From the NCBI GenBank assembly GCA_003665825.1, contig QPFY01000010.1, positions 992,001 through 1,056,000 on the forward strand: a DNA stretch of 64,000 bases, in the 5' to 3' direction. Position numbers and translations under genes: made by a program. Of this stretch, positions 10,966 through 22,062 are shown piece after piece (positions within the stretch are counted from its first letter, which is position 1; every line of letters begins with the position of its first letter). This stretch comes from Microbotryum silenes-acaulis (lineage: Eukaryota; Basidiomycota; Microbotryomycetes; Microbotryales; Microbotryaceae). The notes beneath the pieces are model-generated. The model searched no databases, was not told the origin of the DNA, and saw only the letters and a program-made list of their open reading frames with translations.

Positions 10966-12744
10966 ATGCTCTTGAGCACCGCACTCCTTGCTTCACTTCT
11001 TGTCGCCGTCTCGGCCAAGAAAGGCCTGCTCGCCGCCTACTACCTCGCGTAAGTCGTCATCACACCCCTCACAATGTGGTCCGCGCCCACCCCAGATTTG
11101 ATCCTAATCTGCATGGGTAGACTGATTCGTCCCCTCCTTCCTTACAGGTCTCAGGTCGACACCTCCATTGACTGGAACGTCACTGATATTGGCTACTACA
11201 TGTGAGTACGCTGACCGCTAGCTCGCGCCAGCTGGGCAACCCTCGGGCCTCTTCACCCGGCGAATGGCGAAGGGTTGGAGCTGAGACCTCGTCCTCAACC
11301 CCCTCTTTGGTCCACATTCACTAGCGCCGCTGTGACGGCCAAGGATGGACTCGCCTTCCCTGCCGGCGAACAAGGCCTTGCAGAATTCGTGTCGGGAGCC
11401 CACGCATGTGAGTTACAGTTCAAATATGCTTGATCCCCCAGTGGCCCCTATTCTGAAATTGAAACTTACCCCTGACCTAACACGTAACAGACAAGAAGAA
11501 GGCGGTGGTCTCCATCGGTGGACGTGATGGCTCGGTACCATACTAGTCCCAATAAAAGTTTGACTTGATACTCGGGCACGTGACTGACACAAGCTATCGT
11601 CCCCTATCTCTTGTGCCCAACAGCAATATTTCTCGAGCCTGGTCAAGACCGAAACTGCGCGCGCCAAGTTCGTCAAGCAGATCCTGGAGGTCGTCAGAAA
11701 GGTCAGTATTTGGGCTCGTTACAAAGTAAAGTATTAATGAAGATGACTCTGGAATCAAAGCTAATACTCTTCTCCGAATAATAGAACAAGCTCGATGGTG
11801 CCGATATCAGTGAGTGCACAGCAGACCCAACTATTCTCCCAACTCCATGATCTTGACCATCCATCATCTTTTAATAGACTGGCAATTCCCCACCGTCCAC
11901 GGTAATCCCAAGAACGAAATCGATTCCGCGGACTCGGCCAACCTGCTCAAGTTAGTTCAGGATTTGCGTGACTCTCGTCCCGACTATTGGATCTCTGTCG
12001 CCGTGTCGGTCAACGGCATCTTCGGGCCGAGCGGCACCACGACCTTGAGCGACTACCAGCCCTTCGCCAAGGTCGTCGATGCCTTCAACGTCATGGCCTA
12101 CGACTACGTTGGAGGATGGACTAACCAGACCGGTCCTGACTCGCCCTCCTACCGATGCGCTACCGGAAGGTCGTTCACTACCGACATCGAGCGCTTCATC
12201 AAGGCTGGCTTCCCCGCCAGCAAGATCATGCTCGGTGTTCCTTCGGTCAACAAGGCCTGGACCCTCCACGCCAGTAAGCTCCGCACAAGCATTGTGTACG
12301 GCGACCAGCAAGTTCCCAAGAAGTACGGGACTCGCATTTTTCAAAAGTACGACACCTACAACGGCGCAGACTACACGTATGTCAAGTTGAAGGCGCAGGG
12401 GATCCTCGCGGGCGAGGATGGGTTGACCACCGGCAAGGGATACACAAGGCACTACGACCACTGCTCCAGGACGCCTTTCCTTTTCAATCCCGACACTAAG
12501 AGCTTCATCTCCTATCTTGATGCTCGCTCGGCGTCCTACCGAGCGCAGAGGGCCGTCGAGGAGCGTTACCTCGGTGTCGGCGTCTTCACCTACGCCGGGT
12601 TCGACGATTATGGCAAGTGCAGAAGCCAATCCAACACATGAGCTTTCCAAGTTGTTAACATTCAACTTCTTGTACGACCCCACAGTCTTCAATGCCATCG
12701 ACAAGGCGTTGAGGACCCCTATCGGTGGCTTCGCCTCGCCCTAA
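10966..12744 (+). CDS. Secreted GH18 chitinase-like protein with substituted catalytic site
   Basis: Eight exons (10966-11048, 11148-11201, 11325-11407, 11491-11534, 11624-11701, 11785-11809, 11878-12612, 12686-12744) sum to 1,161 nt, 386 residues. A signal peptide (MLLSTALLASLLVAVSA) is followed by GH18 beta strands: LLAAYYLA, then VVSIGGRDGS (the SxGG motif), then the active-site strand, and later FNVMAYDYVGGW (M-x-Y-D). The canonical DxxDxDxE active-site motif reads DGADINWQ here (residues 118-125): the third Asp is Asn and the proton-donor Glu is Gln. The Gln codon (CAA) lies wholly inside exon 7, so it does not depend on splicing. The Asn codon spans the exon 6/7 junction. The last intron uses a GC donor (GCAAGT). 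The protein probably binds chitin-like polymer without cleaving it. Confidence 0.85.
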
Positions 12745-12923
12745 ATAGACGATCAACGATCGGCTCTTGGATTTCCAGAACCGAACCCCATCATATACCC
12801 CTCTTCAATACTCCTTTCGAGCTAGCCTTTATGAGTCGCCTTCATTGTACCGTTTCCCCGTCGTTTTCCCTAGCAATACCTTTCTTAGTCTAGGCCTGTA
12901 GTTTCCACCCCCCGTGACGGCCT

Positions 12924-14433
12924 TCAGGCGTGATCCGTAGGGACAGAGAAGTTGAACAGATCTTCCCTCGCATAATGACCAACAGGGTCGAAATCCAACT
13001 TGGTCCCAGGAATGTAGGAAACATCGATCTATGGGCCCAAGGTGCTTTGTCAGCCCCGAGCGTTGCACAGTGCGCAGCGCGCAGCAGGACTCCACCACAC
13101 TGACCTCAGCGTAGAGAATTCCTTCCTTGTCCCATAGAGGGCCGGCTAAGATCGTTCCCAATGGATCAACGATGACCGATACACCGCGACTCCAGACTTC
13201 TGCTTCGGCCGCTTCGGGGGCTCTAGCGGGTGAGGCGTTGGCGGGATAGTCCGCGGGGTAGTCGGACGGCTTATGGTATTGGTTGGCTGATGCGAGGGGA
13301 ACAAGGGTACGACGAGATGAGCTTGAGCTTGACACTTAAGAGTAATGTGGTAGAATTCAACGCACCAGAAATGACGAAACACCGTCCTTCCTGAGCGATG
13401 TGCTGCATAGCCGGAGCCCAGGTCGGTCGAGCGTCGGCGGTCGGTGCCGTCCAACTGTTCCGTTCCAGAAAAGCAAATTTGAGGTCGTCACTCATCCGAG
13501 TACACAAACAAGGAAGAGCAGGCTTTTCGACGTACATCTCGACACCCTTCTGATAGAGCGCTTATCGTGGTAGGGGCATGAAGTTCTCCCAGCAGATCAG
13601 GCCGCCAATCTGAAAATGTGCCGCCCCACATGGCCGAACGAAACATCTTGTCAGCCACTGACCGGTCTTGATCGTAGCAGCATGCCACTCGGGGAGACCG
13701 ACCTTTCCAATGGATGTATCCACCACCTGCAAGTTGGACTCTTGTTGATCCTTGTTCCACGCATGGCCTTGCGACCATACGACGCCTGCAAAGGAGACAC
13801 AGTTATCAGTGTCTTCACTTGGGAGTGGACGAGCACGAACCCAGATATATAGAACTTGCGCTCGCAAGCCGTGGGCTGCAGCTTTCTATGAAGGCTCAAA
13901 AGCCTACCCTCGGGGGAAACGAGGATATTGCTGCACCACAACGTCGCACCAACGAGGGAGCGTTCGATGATGCCGACCGACAAGAACTGCGAAAAGGGAT
14001 GGGCCAATAAAAATGTCTCAGTGCGACGCTTGAGGAGTCCGTCATATTGGATTCACGCTACATACGACTTTGAAAACCTCGGCGATTGAGCATATTCTTC
14101 TGAACGCCCTAAACTCATCCGAGTCATTGGCCGGGGCGTCACGAGTCTCGCTACGATATTGGTCGCCATGACGTTGACCCATGGCGCCCGGCGGGATCTT
14201 GACCGCGCTTTCCAAGTATCTCACTACCAATCCCTTTGTTCCTGCGTTCGACTCCCAATGTCAAATCCCAGGTGTCTTGGGTACGCGGAGAGGAACGCTT
14301 CGGGGAAGACGAGCAGCTGTGCTCGCCCTTCGTCCGAAGCTTCCTTTGTGAAGGTCCACAATCTTCCGAGCGACTCGTCGAGTGAGTAGGCACACGAAAA
14401 AGCTTGGATCGCGGCGACTTTGATGGGTGCCAT
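12924..14433 (-). pseudogene. Nitrilase (carbon-nitrogen hydrolase), disrupted by a frameshift and a stop
   Basis: On the minus strand seven exons are readable: 14433-14066, 13986-13860, 13785-13703, 13609-13536, 13454-13366, 13286-13105, 13028-12924. They carry a full nitrilase with its Glu-Lys-Cys triad: VFPEAFLSAYPR (Glu), LHRKLQPTACER (Lys), GGLICWENFMPL (Cys), then APTADARPTW and a SANQYHKPSDYP end region. Two lesions break it. Near 14219-14229 the frame shifts between GSRTQEQRDW and RYLESAVKIP, and no intron-sized gap is available. At 13564-13562 a TAA stands where the family has Tyr in MPLARYALYQ. Intron 2 has a GC donor. Nitrilases hydrolyse nitriles to acids and ammonia. Either a recent pseudogene or sequence errors; splice sites remain intact. 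Confidence 0.75.
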
Positions 14434-14679
14434 GGTGTATGGCAGAACTTGTGAAGCGGAGTGGAGGTTGGGTGAAGTGGGGAAAAGCGCGCGGATTGGA
14501 CATCTCTGAATCAAAGTGGGGCTGCGCTGCCAAGAACCCCGAAGGCCGTTGGCCGAGAAAGCGGTTCTCGACAGCGAAGTCAAAGTGTTACATAAGCAGA
14601 AAGAGAAAGTAAAAGGGCAACCTGATATTACAACAAGGGAAAGATGGCCACGAATACGAAGACACAAGGGTGAATGCGA

Positions 14680-15506
14680 TCACGGCTGCTTCTTCTTACC
14701 CGTCTCGATCTACCGAACGTCACGAGGCCAGTGAAGTCACAGTAAGTCAGCACGGACCATCAGCCAGCTTTGCAAACACGGGATCAACGCCCGAGGGGTT
14801 GGCGGATGTCTTTCGAGCTCACCTTCCAAAGATCATTGATCTGCTTGAGCCGTTCAGCATGGGACAGAGTCGGCTCGGATTTCGTCAGCTCGGCCAATTT
14901 CATCTGCACGTCTCGGCAAGAGTTCCCGTGGCCGTCAGCAACAGTCGATAAGATGTAGGCCAGGTCGAGATTTGTATCAAACCCATCAGATGGAGACAGA
15001 TGGATGGAATCATCCCGCACTCACATTCAGGAAAGCATTAAAGTTGGACGATCGACCAGGCTTGGTGCTGAGTGTATGCGGAATTGCCAGCCAGGGGCAA
15101 TCGGGAGCAGAGGTAAGTGCAGGGCCCTTTCTCAGGGCTATTGGACGTGTACTAATTTGACTGGCACCTACGTCGCTTTCTTGTGGCTCGAGTCTGTTGT
15201 CGACACGCAGAAGAAAAGGGATCGCGGTTAGCTCCAGCGGGCTACTCTCAGGTCACGGGACGATGACCGCTCGCGGAGTGGGTTGCGAAGTCGAGATGGC
15301 GACTCGAGCCCGACCTCCGCAATCTCACGAGGGAGTGTATGGGTGCATGAGATGGGGACTGACTCTTGCTCTTCTTCTGAGGCTTCCCAGCGCTTGAATC
15401 GTGTCTCGGCATGGTGAAAGAGGGCCTTGAGTGTGGTTTGAGCGATGTAGAGGGAGTCAAAGCCCAAGCCCCGCGAGGCGAAGGGCCGCTTTGGAATTCG
15501 GTCCAT
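14680..15506 (-). CDS. Small HMG-box/YABBY-like protein (tentative gene model)
   Basis: Four exons read on the minus strand (15506-15329, 15137-15025, 14903-14823, 14709-14680) have consistent phases and sum to 402 nt, 133 residues. The middle of the product, KPGRSSNFNAFLNMKLAEL continuing into TKSEPTLSHAERLKQINDLW, resembles the YABBY/HMG-box helix pattern (x-FNxFL ... LSHxExF ... W) seen in small fungal DNA-binding-like proteins. The C-terminal tail is lysine-rich (ETGKKKQP). The resemblance is from memory of the family pattern, not an alignment. An alternative reading leaves the region 15020-14784 open through the proposed third intron. Confidence 0.4.
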
Positions 15507-15605
15507 CGTCACTCGCTGCTCCACTCGGCCTGCTCACGGCCCTCTCTCTATCATTCATCCACTCTCCATCTCCGCTCCGTTCACCTTCCCCTTGACCCCG
15601 ATGCC

Positions 15606-16638
15606 ATGTCAAACTCCAGATCAAAAGCAACCTCCTCCTCCTCAAAATCCATCGTCGCCGTAGAAAATGCACAACAACGCCTCCAACGCCTACACGACAC
15701 GACCAAGCTGTACTACTCGCACGGCCGAACCCCCGCTCGTCCGACATCCAAGACCGAGTTGGACGTACTGAAGGAACATCATCGGTCAGTATAGAAGAGC
15801 GTATTGGACGTTGAATTCTTGAAAGCGCCGACCCTGACCTTCCATCAATTCCCGAACAGCTTCATCCGCTCGGACCAATCCTCTTCCGGTGGTGGTGGTG
15901 GTGCCCCTCCGATGTCTTGGGAAGACCAACTAGCCGAAAAATACTACCAATCCCTCTTTCGCGAATTCGCCCTGGTCGATCTCAAGCATTACAAAACGGG
16001 GGCGGTACGTCCGGGAACGCGTTCAAATCGACCTGCTGTAGAGATCGCACAGGTGCTCATGTACCCATTCCCACACTGCATCGCAGATCGCTCTGCGCTG
16101 GAGGACAGAAGAGGAAGTCATCTCGGGGATTGGGAACCTCACCTGCGCTGCTTTACGTTGCGAATACCATCAACCCGACCCCACCTTGAGCAACGACTTG
16201 ACCTCCTTCGACCCCGACGCAGAAGGAGAAGAACTTCCCCTCGTCTCCACGCGCTTGACTGAACAAGAAACGTGGTTCGGGTACATGGAGGAGGGTATCA
16301 AAAAGAGTGCGCTGGTCAAGGTCGTACTGTGTAAGAGATGCGGCAGGAAGTTGAAGAAGGGGAGAGAGGTGGCCAAGAGGATGAGAGAAGGGACCAGCGC
16401 GGGAGCGGAGAAGGCGAGCTGCAGCGCAAAAGACAGGGGCGAACGGCAAGATCACATAGACGATGAGCAAGAGGATGAAGATGATGACAAAGACGACGAG
16501 GAAGATTTCGCGCCCAAGCTACCTCCGGATTTGGAAAAGGATCGAAGTAGGTCAAACTCGGGAAGGCGAGAGGATCTGGCCTCTTCACGCTCTAGACACC
16601 GCCGGCGATCCGCGTCGCCCGAATTTTGTCGCAGATGA
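15606..16638 (+). CDS. FRA10AC1 homologue (nuclear, probable splicing-associated protein)
   Basis: Three exons (15606-15784, 15860-16004, 16087-16638) total 876 nt, 291 residues. The core matches the FRA10AC1 family in order: KYYQSLFREFALVDLKHYKT, then LRWRTEEEVISGIGNLTCAA followed by LRCEYH, then ETWFGYMEEGIKKSALVKVV and LCKRCGRKLK. The paired Cys in the TCAALRC and LCKRC segments probably form a zinc-binding site. The N-terminus is Ser-rich and the C-terminus is a long acidic then Arg/Ser stretch, as in nuclear RNA-processing proteins. The human homologue is found with spliceosomes; the molecular role is unclear. It is divergent from the HMG-like gene 100 bp upstream. Confidence 0.8.
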
Positions 16639-16714
16639 CAATATCTGAATGTGTACCACGCATCCTTTCAGTAGCATGTAATGTCATTGAACTACATTCG
16701 CTTTCCTATACTCC

Positions 16715-18864
16715 CTATGAAGCCCTCTCGGCCTGATCCAGCGCCTCCTCGACCCCTTCAACGAAGGGGAACGCCGATCCTTCTTGATTCCCCTTCGGCG
16801 TGATCGCCATGACCTTGTACTGCGTGCCCATGCCGGCTATGTCAATGAGACGCTGGGCAGCACTCGCGATTTCTTTTTGACGTTCCATGGGAGCATGGCG
16901 GAGGAGAGACGAGATGCGGGCGTCTAGGCCTAATGAGCGTAAAAAGGTCCTTTGGGACAGGGGGCCATGTGTCGAGGCTGGGGACAGGTTCCAAGCCAGC
17001 ATGATTATCTCGTCTAGTCCAGATCCGAATCAAAATGATGAGCTCTCACCATCCTCCGCTAACGCCTCGTTCAAATAGGCGAAATCGACATTTGCCGTCA
17101 AGTCCGTATGCCCCGGTTCAGTCAGCGGGTCCACCACGGCATGCTTTCTGAAACCTCGCCATGACCTTCCGAAGGCCTTGGCGTCCCCGTAGTCTATGAC
17201 CAAGCCCGCAGCACCCTTGGGACTCGAAGAAGGGGAGAAGAGCTTTCCTACGCTCTGGGCGACTTCCCAGCTTGCGGGTGAGATCTCGATACGAGACCCG
17301 ATAGGCAGACGAGCGAAGCGAGCCAGTGTGGGGGAGGAGATGGGCTCGTCAGCATTTTGGGGCGCCTGCGCGGTTGGTGGTGAGGTCGCCCCCGTCGGAG
17401 GGAGTGTCGTGTCAAATGAGAGGGCAGGAGAAGTCGAGGCGCTCGAGGCTGGGTTGGCAATCACCGTAGACAGGCGGGTGTAAAGAGTCGAGGCAAGCGT
17501 AGGACCGGGAGCGAGCACCAGCCGAAGGGGCTCGGCTGTAACGTTTGGAACACTGCAGCGGGCATGATGAAAGTCAGTCTCGAGTCGCGAGTGCTGGGAA
17601 ACTCCTGACGTACACTGCCTTTTCTGGATCGGCCACATCGACCAGGACCTCTCGCCACCCTTTTGGCGTCTTCTGGTAGACGACATTAAAGGGGGCTCAG
17701 CAATTGAGGAGCAGGCCACCCTCGAAGATCAGTTCGAACATACCTCGAAAATGTGTATCGGCAGAGCATCGAAGAACTCATGCGCGATGACGATCGTGAA
17801 CTCGTCCTCACCTGTGCCGATCAATTATTCGAGACGTGTTCAGTGCTGTAAAAGCCGTCGTGGATGGGTGACTCACTCGGTGGTACCTCAACGGCATTGT
17901 CCCACCAGCGGGTTTCGACGTCAGCGAACCCGGAGTTGACGAGCTTTTCCTTCTGGACTTTACGCAAAGCCGCAGATGACTCGACGAGATGTATCGAGGT
18001 CACAGGACGTGCAGATGCTTGTGGGAGCGCCTTGAAGGTCTGAAGGAGGTCGGGCGTGTTGGAAACCATAAGCGGACAAAGCTAAGGCGAGTGGATGGAC
18101 AAGGCACTACCGAGACTGACCCTCAAAACGTCTGCGAGGAGTGTTCCTTTGCCTGGTCCGAGTTCGACGATCCTGACTTTGGAGGGAGCGCCATGTGCGG
18201 CCCATTGCGTGACAAACCAGATCGCCAACAGCTGATAGCGGTCATTCAAAGCGAACCGCCGTGATTCGGTCGAAGACTTTTCAGCCTCGCTCAGGTACGT
18301 ACGCAAAGCTTCTCAAGTACACACCTCTCCAAAGACCTGGGATATTTCGGGGCTGGTAATAAAGTCGCCACTGGATCCAAATACGTTGCGGGTGGTGTAG
18401 TATCCCAGGGTCGGGTGGGAGAGACAGAGTGTCATGTAGCGCGACACGGGCAGCGGGCCATGGGTCTGTGCGAGCGCGCGAGTCGGAGCGCAAGTGGGGG
18501 TGGGTGGAGGGATGATGGTGATCAGCATCCGGCCCGATGACGACGGCTACGTTGCGGGTGCGTACACTGACTGACTCACTTTGATCATCTCCTGCAGGAC
18601 GGTCAACAGTTCGGCAGGTGCATATTGAGATCCTTCGATGGGATCCGTAGGCTTAGAGGTGCTTGTGGTAGTTGCTTTGACCGTCGCAGCTGGTTGCGCT
18701 CGATGATGTTTGCGAAGTGGGATCGCATACGAGACGAAGCTGCGGCGGCTGATGCTGGTGTCGATATTGTGGCGGCAGGACCGCGTCTTGCATGAGCTAG
18801 TAATGGACCCGTGGGTCGCTCGTGTGAGCGCCCGGTTGAGCGAAGCAGCTGCTCGGGTCGACAT
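16715..18864 (-). CDS. NDUFAF7/MidA-type protein arginine methyltransferase, mitochondrial
   Basis: Eight exons on the minus strand (18864-18580, 18465-18325, 18231-18121, 18081-17877, 17811-17744, 17672-17614, 17552-17050, 16929-16715) sum to 1,587 nt, 528 residues. The N-terminus is Arg/Ser/Ala-rich without acids, typical of mitochondrial import. Family signatures are present in order: [34 protein letters not shown], the SAM-binding [54 protein letters not shown], and [19 protein letters not shown]7 dimethylates an arginine of a complex I core subunit during assembly, so this yeast probably has proton-pumping complex I. The ATG at 18864 was chosen because the longer frame opens with TTG. 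Confidence 0.88.
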
Positions 18865-19672
18865 GCCAAGAGCTGCGAGCAGGGCGAGTGGGCGGTGCGA
18901 GAGCTCGAGTCGAGATCGGAAGAGCAAATATCGGCCGTCAACGTGGCGCGTACACGACCGACCTGTTGAACAAGAGACAGAGGCGAAAACCGAGAAGGTT
19001 CAGAAGCAGCGCACGCGAACGCGTTGCAGAGCGTTGCAGAGAGCGCCAGAGCTCGCCAGAGCTCGCCAGAGAGCTCCAGAGAGTATTCTTCGGAATTCTT
19101 GGGCCAGCTTGGGCCCATTGCCGCGAACAGCCGCGAACTACTGGAGATTAATACTGGCTACTAGTCGTGGCACTGAGTGACTCTAGTACTAAGTGTGGTA
19201 CTGTATTCAACCTACCCTCGAGTTTTTGCAATTTGCGTACAAATATCACTTTGGGACTCTCGAGCCCATCCAGAGTGTTCCTCGGGGTATAGGGACGGCA
19301 CGACTCTCGATCGCGAGAACCATCAGACCTCGCAACCTGAGATAGTCCGACCTTCGCGTGCCCAGGGAGACCCGACCAGCCGTATGAGGCGACGATGGCT
19401 AGTACTCAGTACGGGTCTGAGGACTGGCAGAGAGCGGCAGAGGAGTGCATTCAGAATTGAGAAGGCGTCAGGCGGCAAATTGAGGTCATCTTGATCAAAG
19501 CTTGGCTCGTGCGCACAGACTCGAAGTCGCCACTTCAGTGCAAGCATATTCGCCGTCGATAGATGTCACTGCATTGGTAATAATGATACTGAACCGAGAA
19601 AAAACCTTCGCACGCAAGCACACACCCATGTGCAACCATCTCGGGTGAAGTAACACGCTTTCGAAAATCACG
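18865..19672. other. Intergenic region with short purine-rich direct repeats
   Basis: About 800 bp lie between the start of the NDUFAF7-like gene and the stop of the kinase gene. At about 19018-19084 there are imperfect tandem words (GCGTTGCAGA twice, AGCTCGCCAG twice, then AGCTCCAGAG). No gene is supported; the longest frame here (minus, 19118-18603) overlaps NDUFAF7 exon 1. Confidence 0.4.
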
Positions 19673-21223
19673 TCACACCATGTCGCGCAGCACATCCCGC
19701 GTAACTGCGACGCTGCTTGCCGCCGACATCTCTTGCCCCAGAGCAGATCCCGTAGAGCAGATGAAGGGGGGATCATCGGTTGCGACATCGACAACTTCAC
19801 GCAATCGAGGATCGTACCTCCCCAAAACGTCGAGAAGCGCTTTCCTTTCCCACACATGAGGTCGCGAGTCCCACAATAAGGTGTGCACGTACATGCTTAT
19901 GGCGGACGAAATCGGCTGGGATGGAGGGAGCCCCATCTCGTCCCATACCTTGGCCAAATCCTCCGAGGCGATATGATACCTCAAGACGGTGACGAACCAG
20001 TAGATGCTCGACTCGAGTGCGTGATGCAAGCCATGGACCCTGGCAGTCCAGAATCCCCAGCAATACCATGCGATCGCGCCGAGGGGTGCGGTCGCAAGGC
20101 TCATACTCAAGCGTCCGCCCTCGACAGCTGCCACAGGTACACTCGCACCGACCGCGCCCGCGTCCCAATCGATCAGAACGAGATGACCTTCGTGATGCAG
20201 GATGTTACTCAGTGAAAGATCACGATGGTGGATGCCCGACGCGTGGAGATCCGACAAAACAGCCAGAAGCTGATCAAAGACCCGATAGACCTGGCGCAAA
20301 CCGGACACGGGCTCGGAGACGGGTCTGGGCAGTTCAGCGGTCGGATTGCGTAAGAGGAGCAGATCGAGTGTGCGTCGGAGGGGTTCTTCCACACGCTCAT
20401 TGGGGTCTTCCGGTGTCAGCGCTTCGGGTATCTCGTAGTCTGGCGCTTGCGAGTAGTGCAACGGCAACGACTTGGTCAGCTCGGGCAAAGCGAGGTGGCC
20501 AATCGTTTCCGAGGAAAGGTCCCCCCTCTCGTGATGCAAACGAATCGAATCAAGCACCTGCGCCTCATTGCCTCGGTGTTCACCAGGGACGAGCTGGATC
20601 TTGAGTACGAACGAGGAAGTCGGAGCGTTCGGACACGCTTGCTCCAGCAAGTTTGGACGAGACAGGCGGAAGATTAGCGTGCAGCGACCAAAAATGGACG
20701 ATCTGCCACAGTCCAAAACGTGGGACGCCAAAAGTTCGATCGGCTCCTCCTTCTCGAACTCGGCAGTACGGCCCTTGATCACACTCGATCCCTCGTCCTC
20801 ATTTTTGCCTTTGCCACTGCAGAGAAAACGAGGGTAGAAGGACACAGGCGTGAGACCGGTCCCGCGACAGCACTCGTATCGGAACAAGGGAGAAAATCCG
20901 CTCGAGTAGACGTCCAGTCCGAGCAAGGTTGACAGCACCGCAGCGAACATTCCGAAGCCAGCTCCCCAACAATCCGCAATCTCAGCAATCCGACACACGT
21001 CGTGATCGAGGACGACGAGATAAGCGTCCCCGTCCACGACGGCTAGACCCGGTGCGAAGAGCCGCGTCGGTTGCGTGAGCGCGTGCTGCGCGAGGTCCAG
21101 CACAACATCGACGAGCGGATGAGCAGGAAGGAGGGAAGTTGCGTACTGCTCCTCGACATCGGGACCAGTGAATGCGATGGGGACCAGCATACGGCTCCCG
21201 AGGCTTGGAGCCGACGTGGACAT
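19673..21223 (-). CDS. FunK1-type protein kinase-like protein
   Basis: A single frame of 516 residues. The C-terminal half carries the kinase catalytic loop as GIHHRDLSLSNILHHEG, followed by VLIDWDAG, where DWD replaces the usual DFG. This combination is typical of the fungal FunK1 family, expanded in basidiomycetes and related to aminoglycoside-phosphotransferase-like kinases. The N-terminal half has a FunK1-like segment (PTRLFAPGLAVVDGDAYLVV). The N-lobe Lys is plausibly in SSFVLKIQLVPGEH. Substrates are unknown. The ATG at 21223 is only 51 bp from the stop of the next upstream model on the same strand. A splice from about 21322 into position 21223 would join the two in frame, so they may be one gene. 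Confidence 0.7.
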   Translation of the reverse strand: MSTSAPSLGSRMLVPIAFTGPDVEEQYATSLLPAHPLVDVVLDLAQHALTQPTRLFAPGLAVVDGDAYLVVLDHDVCRIAEIADCWGAGFGMFAAVLSTLLGLDVYSSGFSPLFRYECCRGTGLTPVSFYPRFLCSGKGKNEDEGSSVIKGRTAEFEKEEPIELLASHVLDCGRSSIFGRCTLIFRLSRPNLLEQACPNAPTSSFVLKIQLVPGEHRGNEAQVLDSIRLHHERGDLSSETIGHLALPELTKSLPLHYSQAPDYEIPEALTPEDPNERVEEPLRRTLDLLLLRNPTAELPRPVSEPVSGLRQVYRVFDQLLAVLSDLHASGIHHRDLSLSNILHHEGHLVLIDWDAGAVGASVPVAAVEGGRLSMSLATAPLGAIAWYCWGFWTARVHGLHHALESSIYWFVTVLRYHIASEDLAKVWDEMGLPPSQPISSAISMYVHTLLWDSRPHVWERKALLDVLGRYDPRLREVVDVATDDPPFICSTGSALGQEMSAASSVAVTRDVLRDMV

Positions 21224-21274
21224 CTTTGACCGGTGGCACGATAGGAAATACCGCGATTCTTTAGTCGGAGTGAG

Positions 21275-22062
21275 TCAGCGGCCGGATCTCCAACACTCCG
21301 ACTCTACTCGGTCGGTCAGGCGGGGCCATCGCTGCACTTCCGCGATGGCCAGCTTGCGCGCTTGACTATTCGTTGCCTGCGGCGAGAGAATGAGAAAGTG
21401 AGCGTAGAGGAGCTGGTCAGCGTCCGTAGATGTCGCAATGGTTCCTGTCCAGCTTCGAAACAGCACTTACCAGGCGTGCTGCCCGCGACATCCAATCTAA
21501 TGTTCGCAAGTGACTCTGGCGCCCACAGACCGTATTGTACGAAGCGTGGATGATCTTTGAAGCTTTGCTGTGTTGTTGTGCGCTTTGCACTTGTCGGACG
21601 AGATGGTCCGACTCGATGGCGAAAACTTGATGGACCAAGGCGGCTGGGTCGCACACAACGACGCGAGGCAGGATACGTTTATCGATGAAATCTTGATCGC
21701 ATTCCTCTCTCAACGAAGCCGTTGCCAATAGGCCGACAATTCTGTCACGTGCTATATCGCATGATGATGCGCGGTTTTCTGAGGGCGAGAGAAGGGGCGA
21801 GGCGGACGGGGAGGGCGGATGTGACGGAGCTGGGGATGGTGGTGCCCGGGCCTGTGAGAATGCGGAGAGAAAGTGTACCAGTCAGTGAATGATTCGAGTA
21901 GACCGTGCGCAGATGAATCAGACGGATGCTTGCCTTATCCCTTGAGTGGAACACGTCGTGAGGAGACTCGACGTTCAAGGCGGGCCCACAAGCACGGCGT
22001 AACTCAACACCATGGCGCTTGTCGAGTGGGTGGCTGGGACAAAAACGTCGCGTCTTTGCCAT
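21275..22062 (-). CDS. Hypothetical protein, possibly the 5' exons of the FunK1 gene
   Basis: The model starts MAKTRRFCPSHPLDK at 22062. A GC-AG intron (GCAAGC donor) leads into a Pro/Ser-rich segment and then DRIVGLLATASLREECDQDF and KRILPRVVVCDPAALVHQVF. A GTAAGT intron follows, then a last exon ending at 21275. No recognised domain. Protein-like composition and consistent phases are the only support; a second open frame across 21654-21316 weakens it. The short distance to the kinase start suggests a single transcript. Confidence 0.3.

Noticed and set aside
18603..19118. 171-codon minus-strand frame
   Set aside because: Overlaps NDUFAF7 exon 1 in another frame and extends into repeat-like intergenic DNA.
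20017..20604. 195-codon plus-strand frame
   Set aside because: Shadow of the FunK1 kinase gene on the other strand; Arg-rich with no motif.
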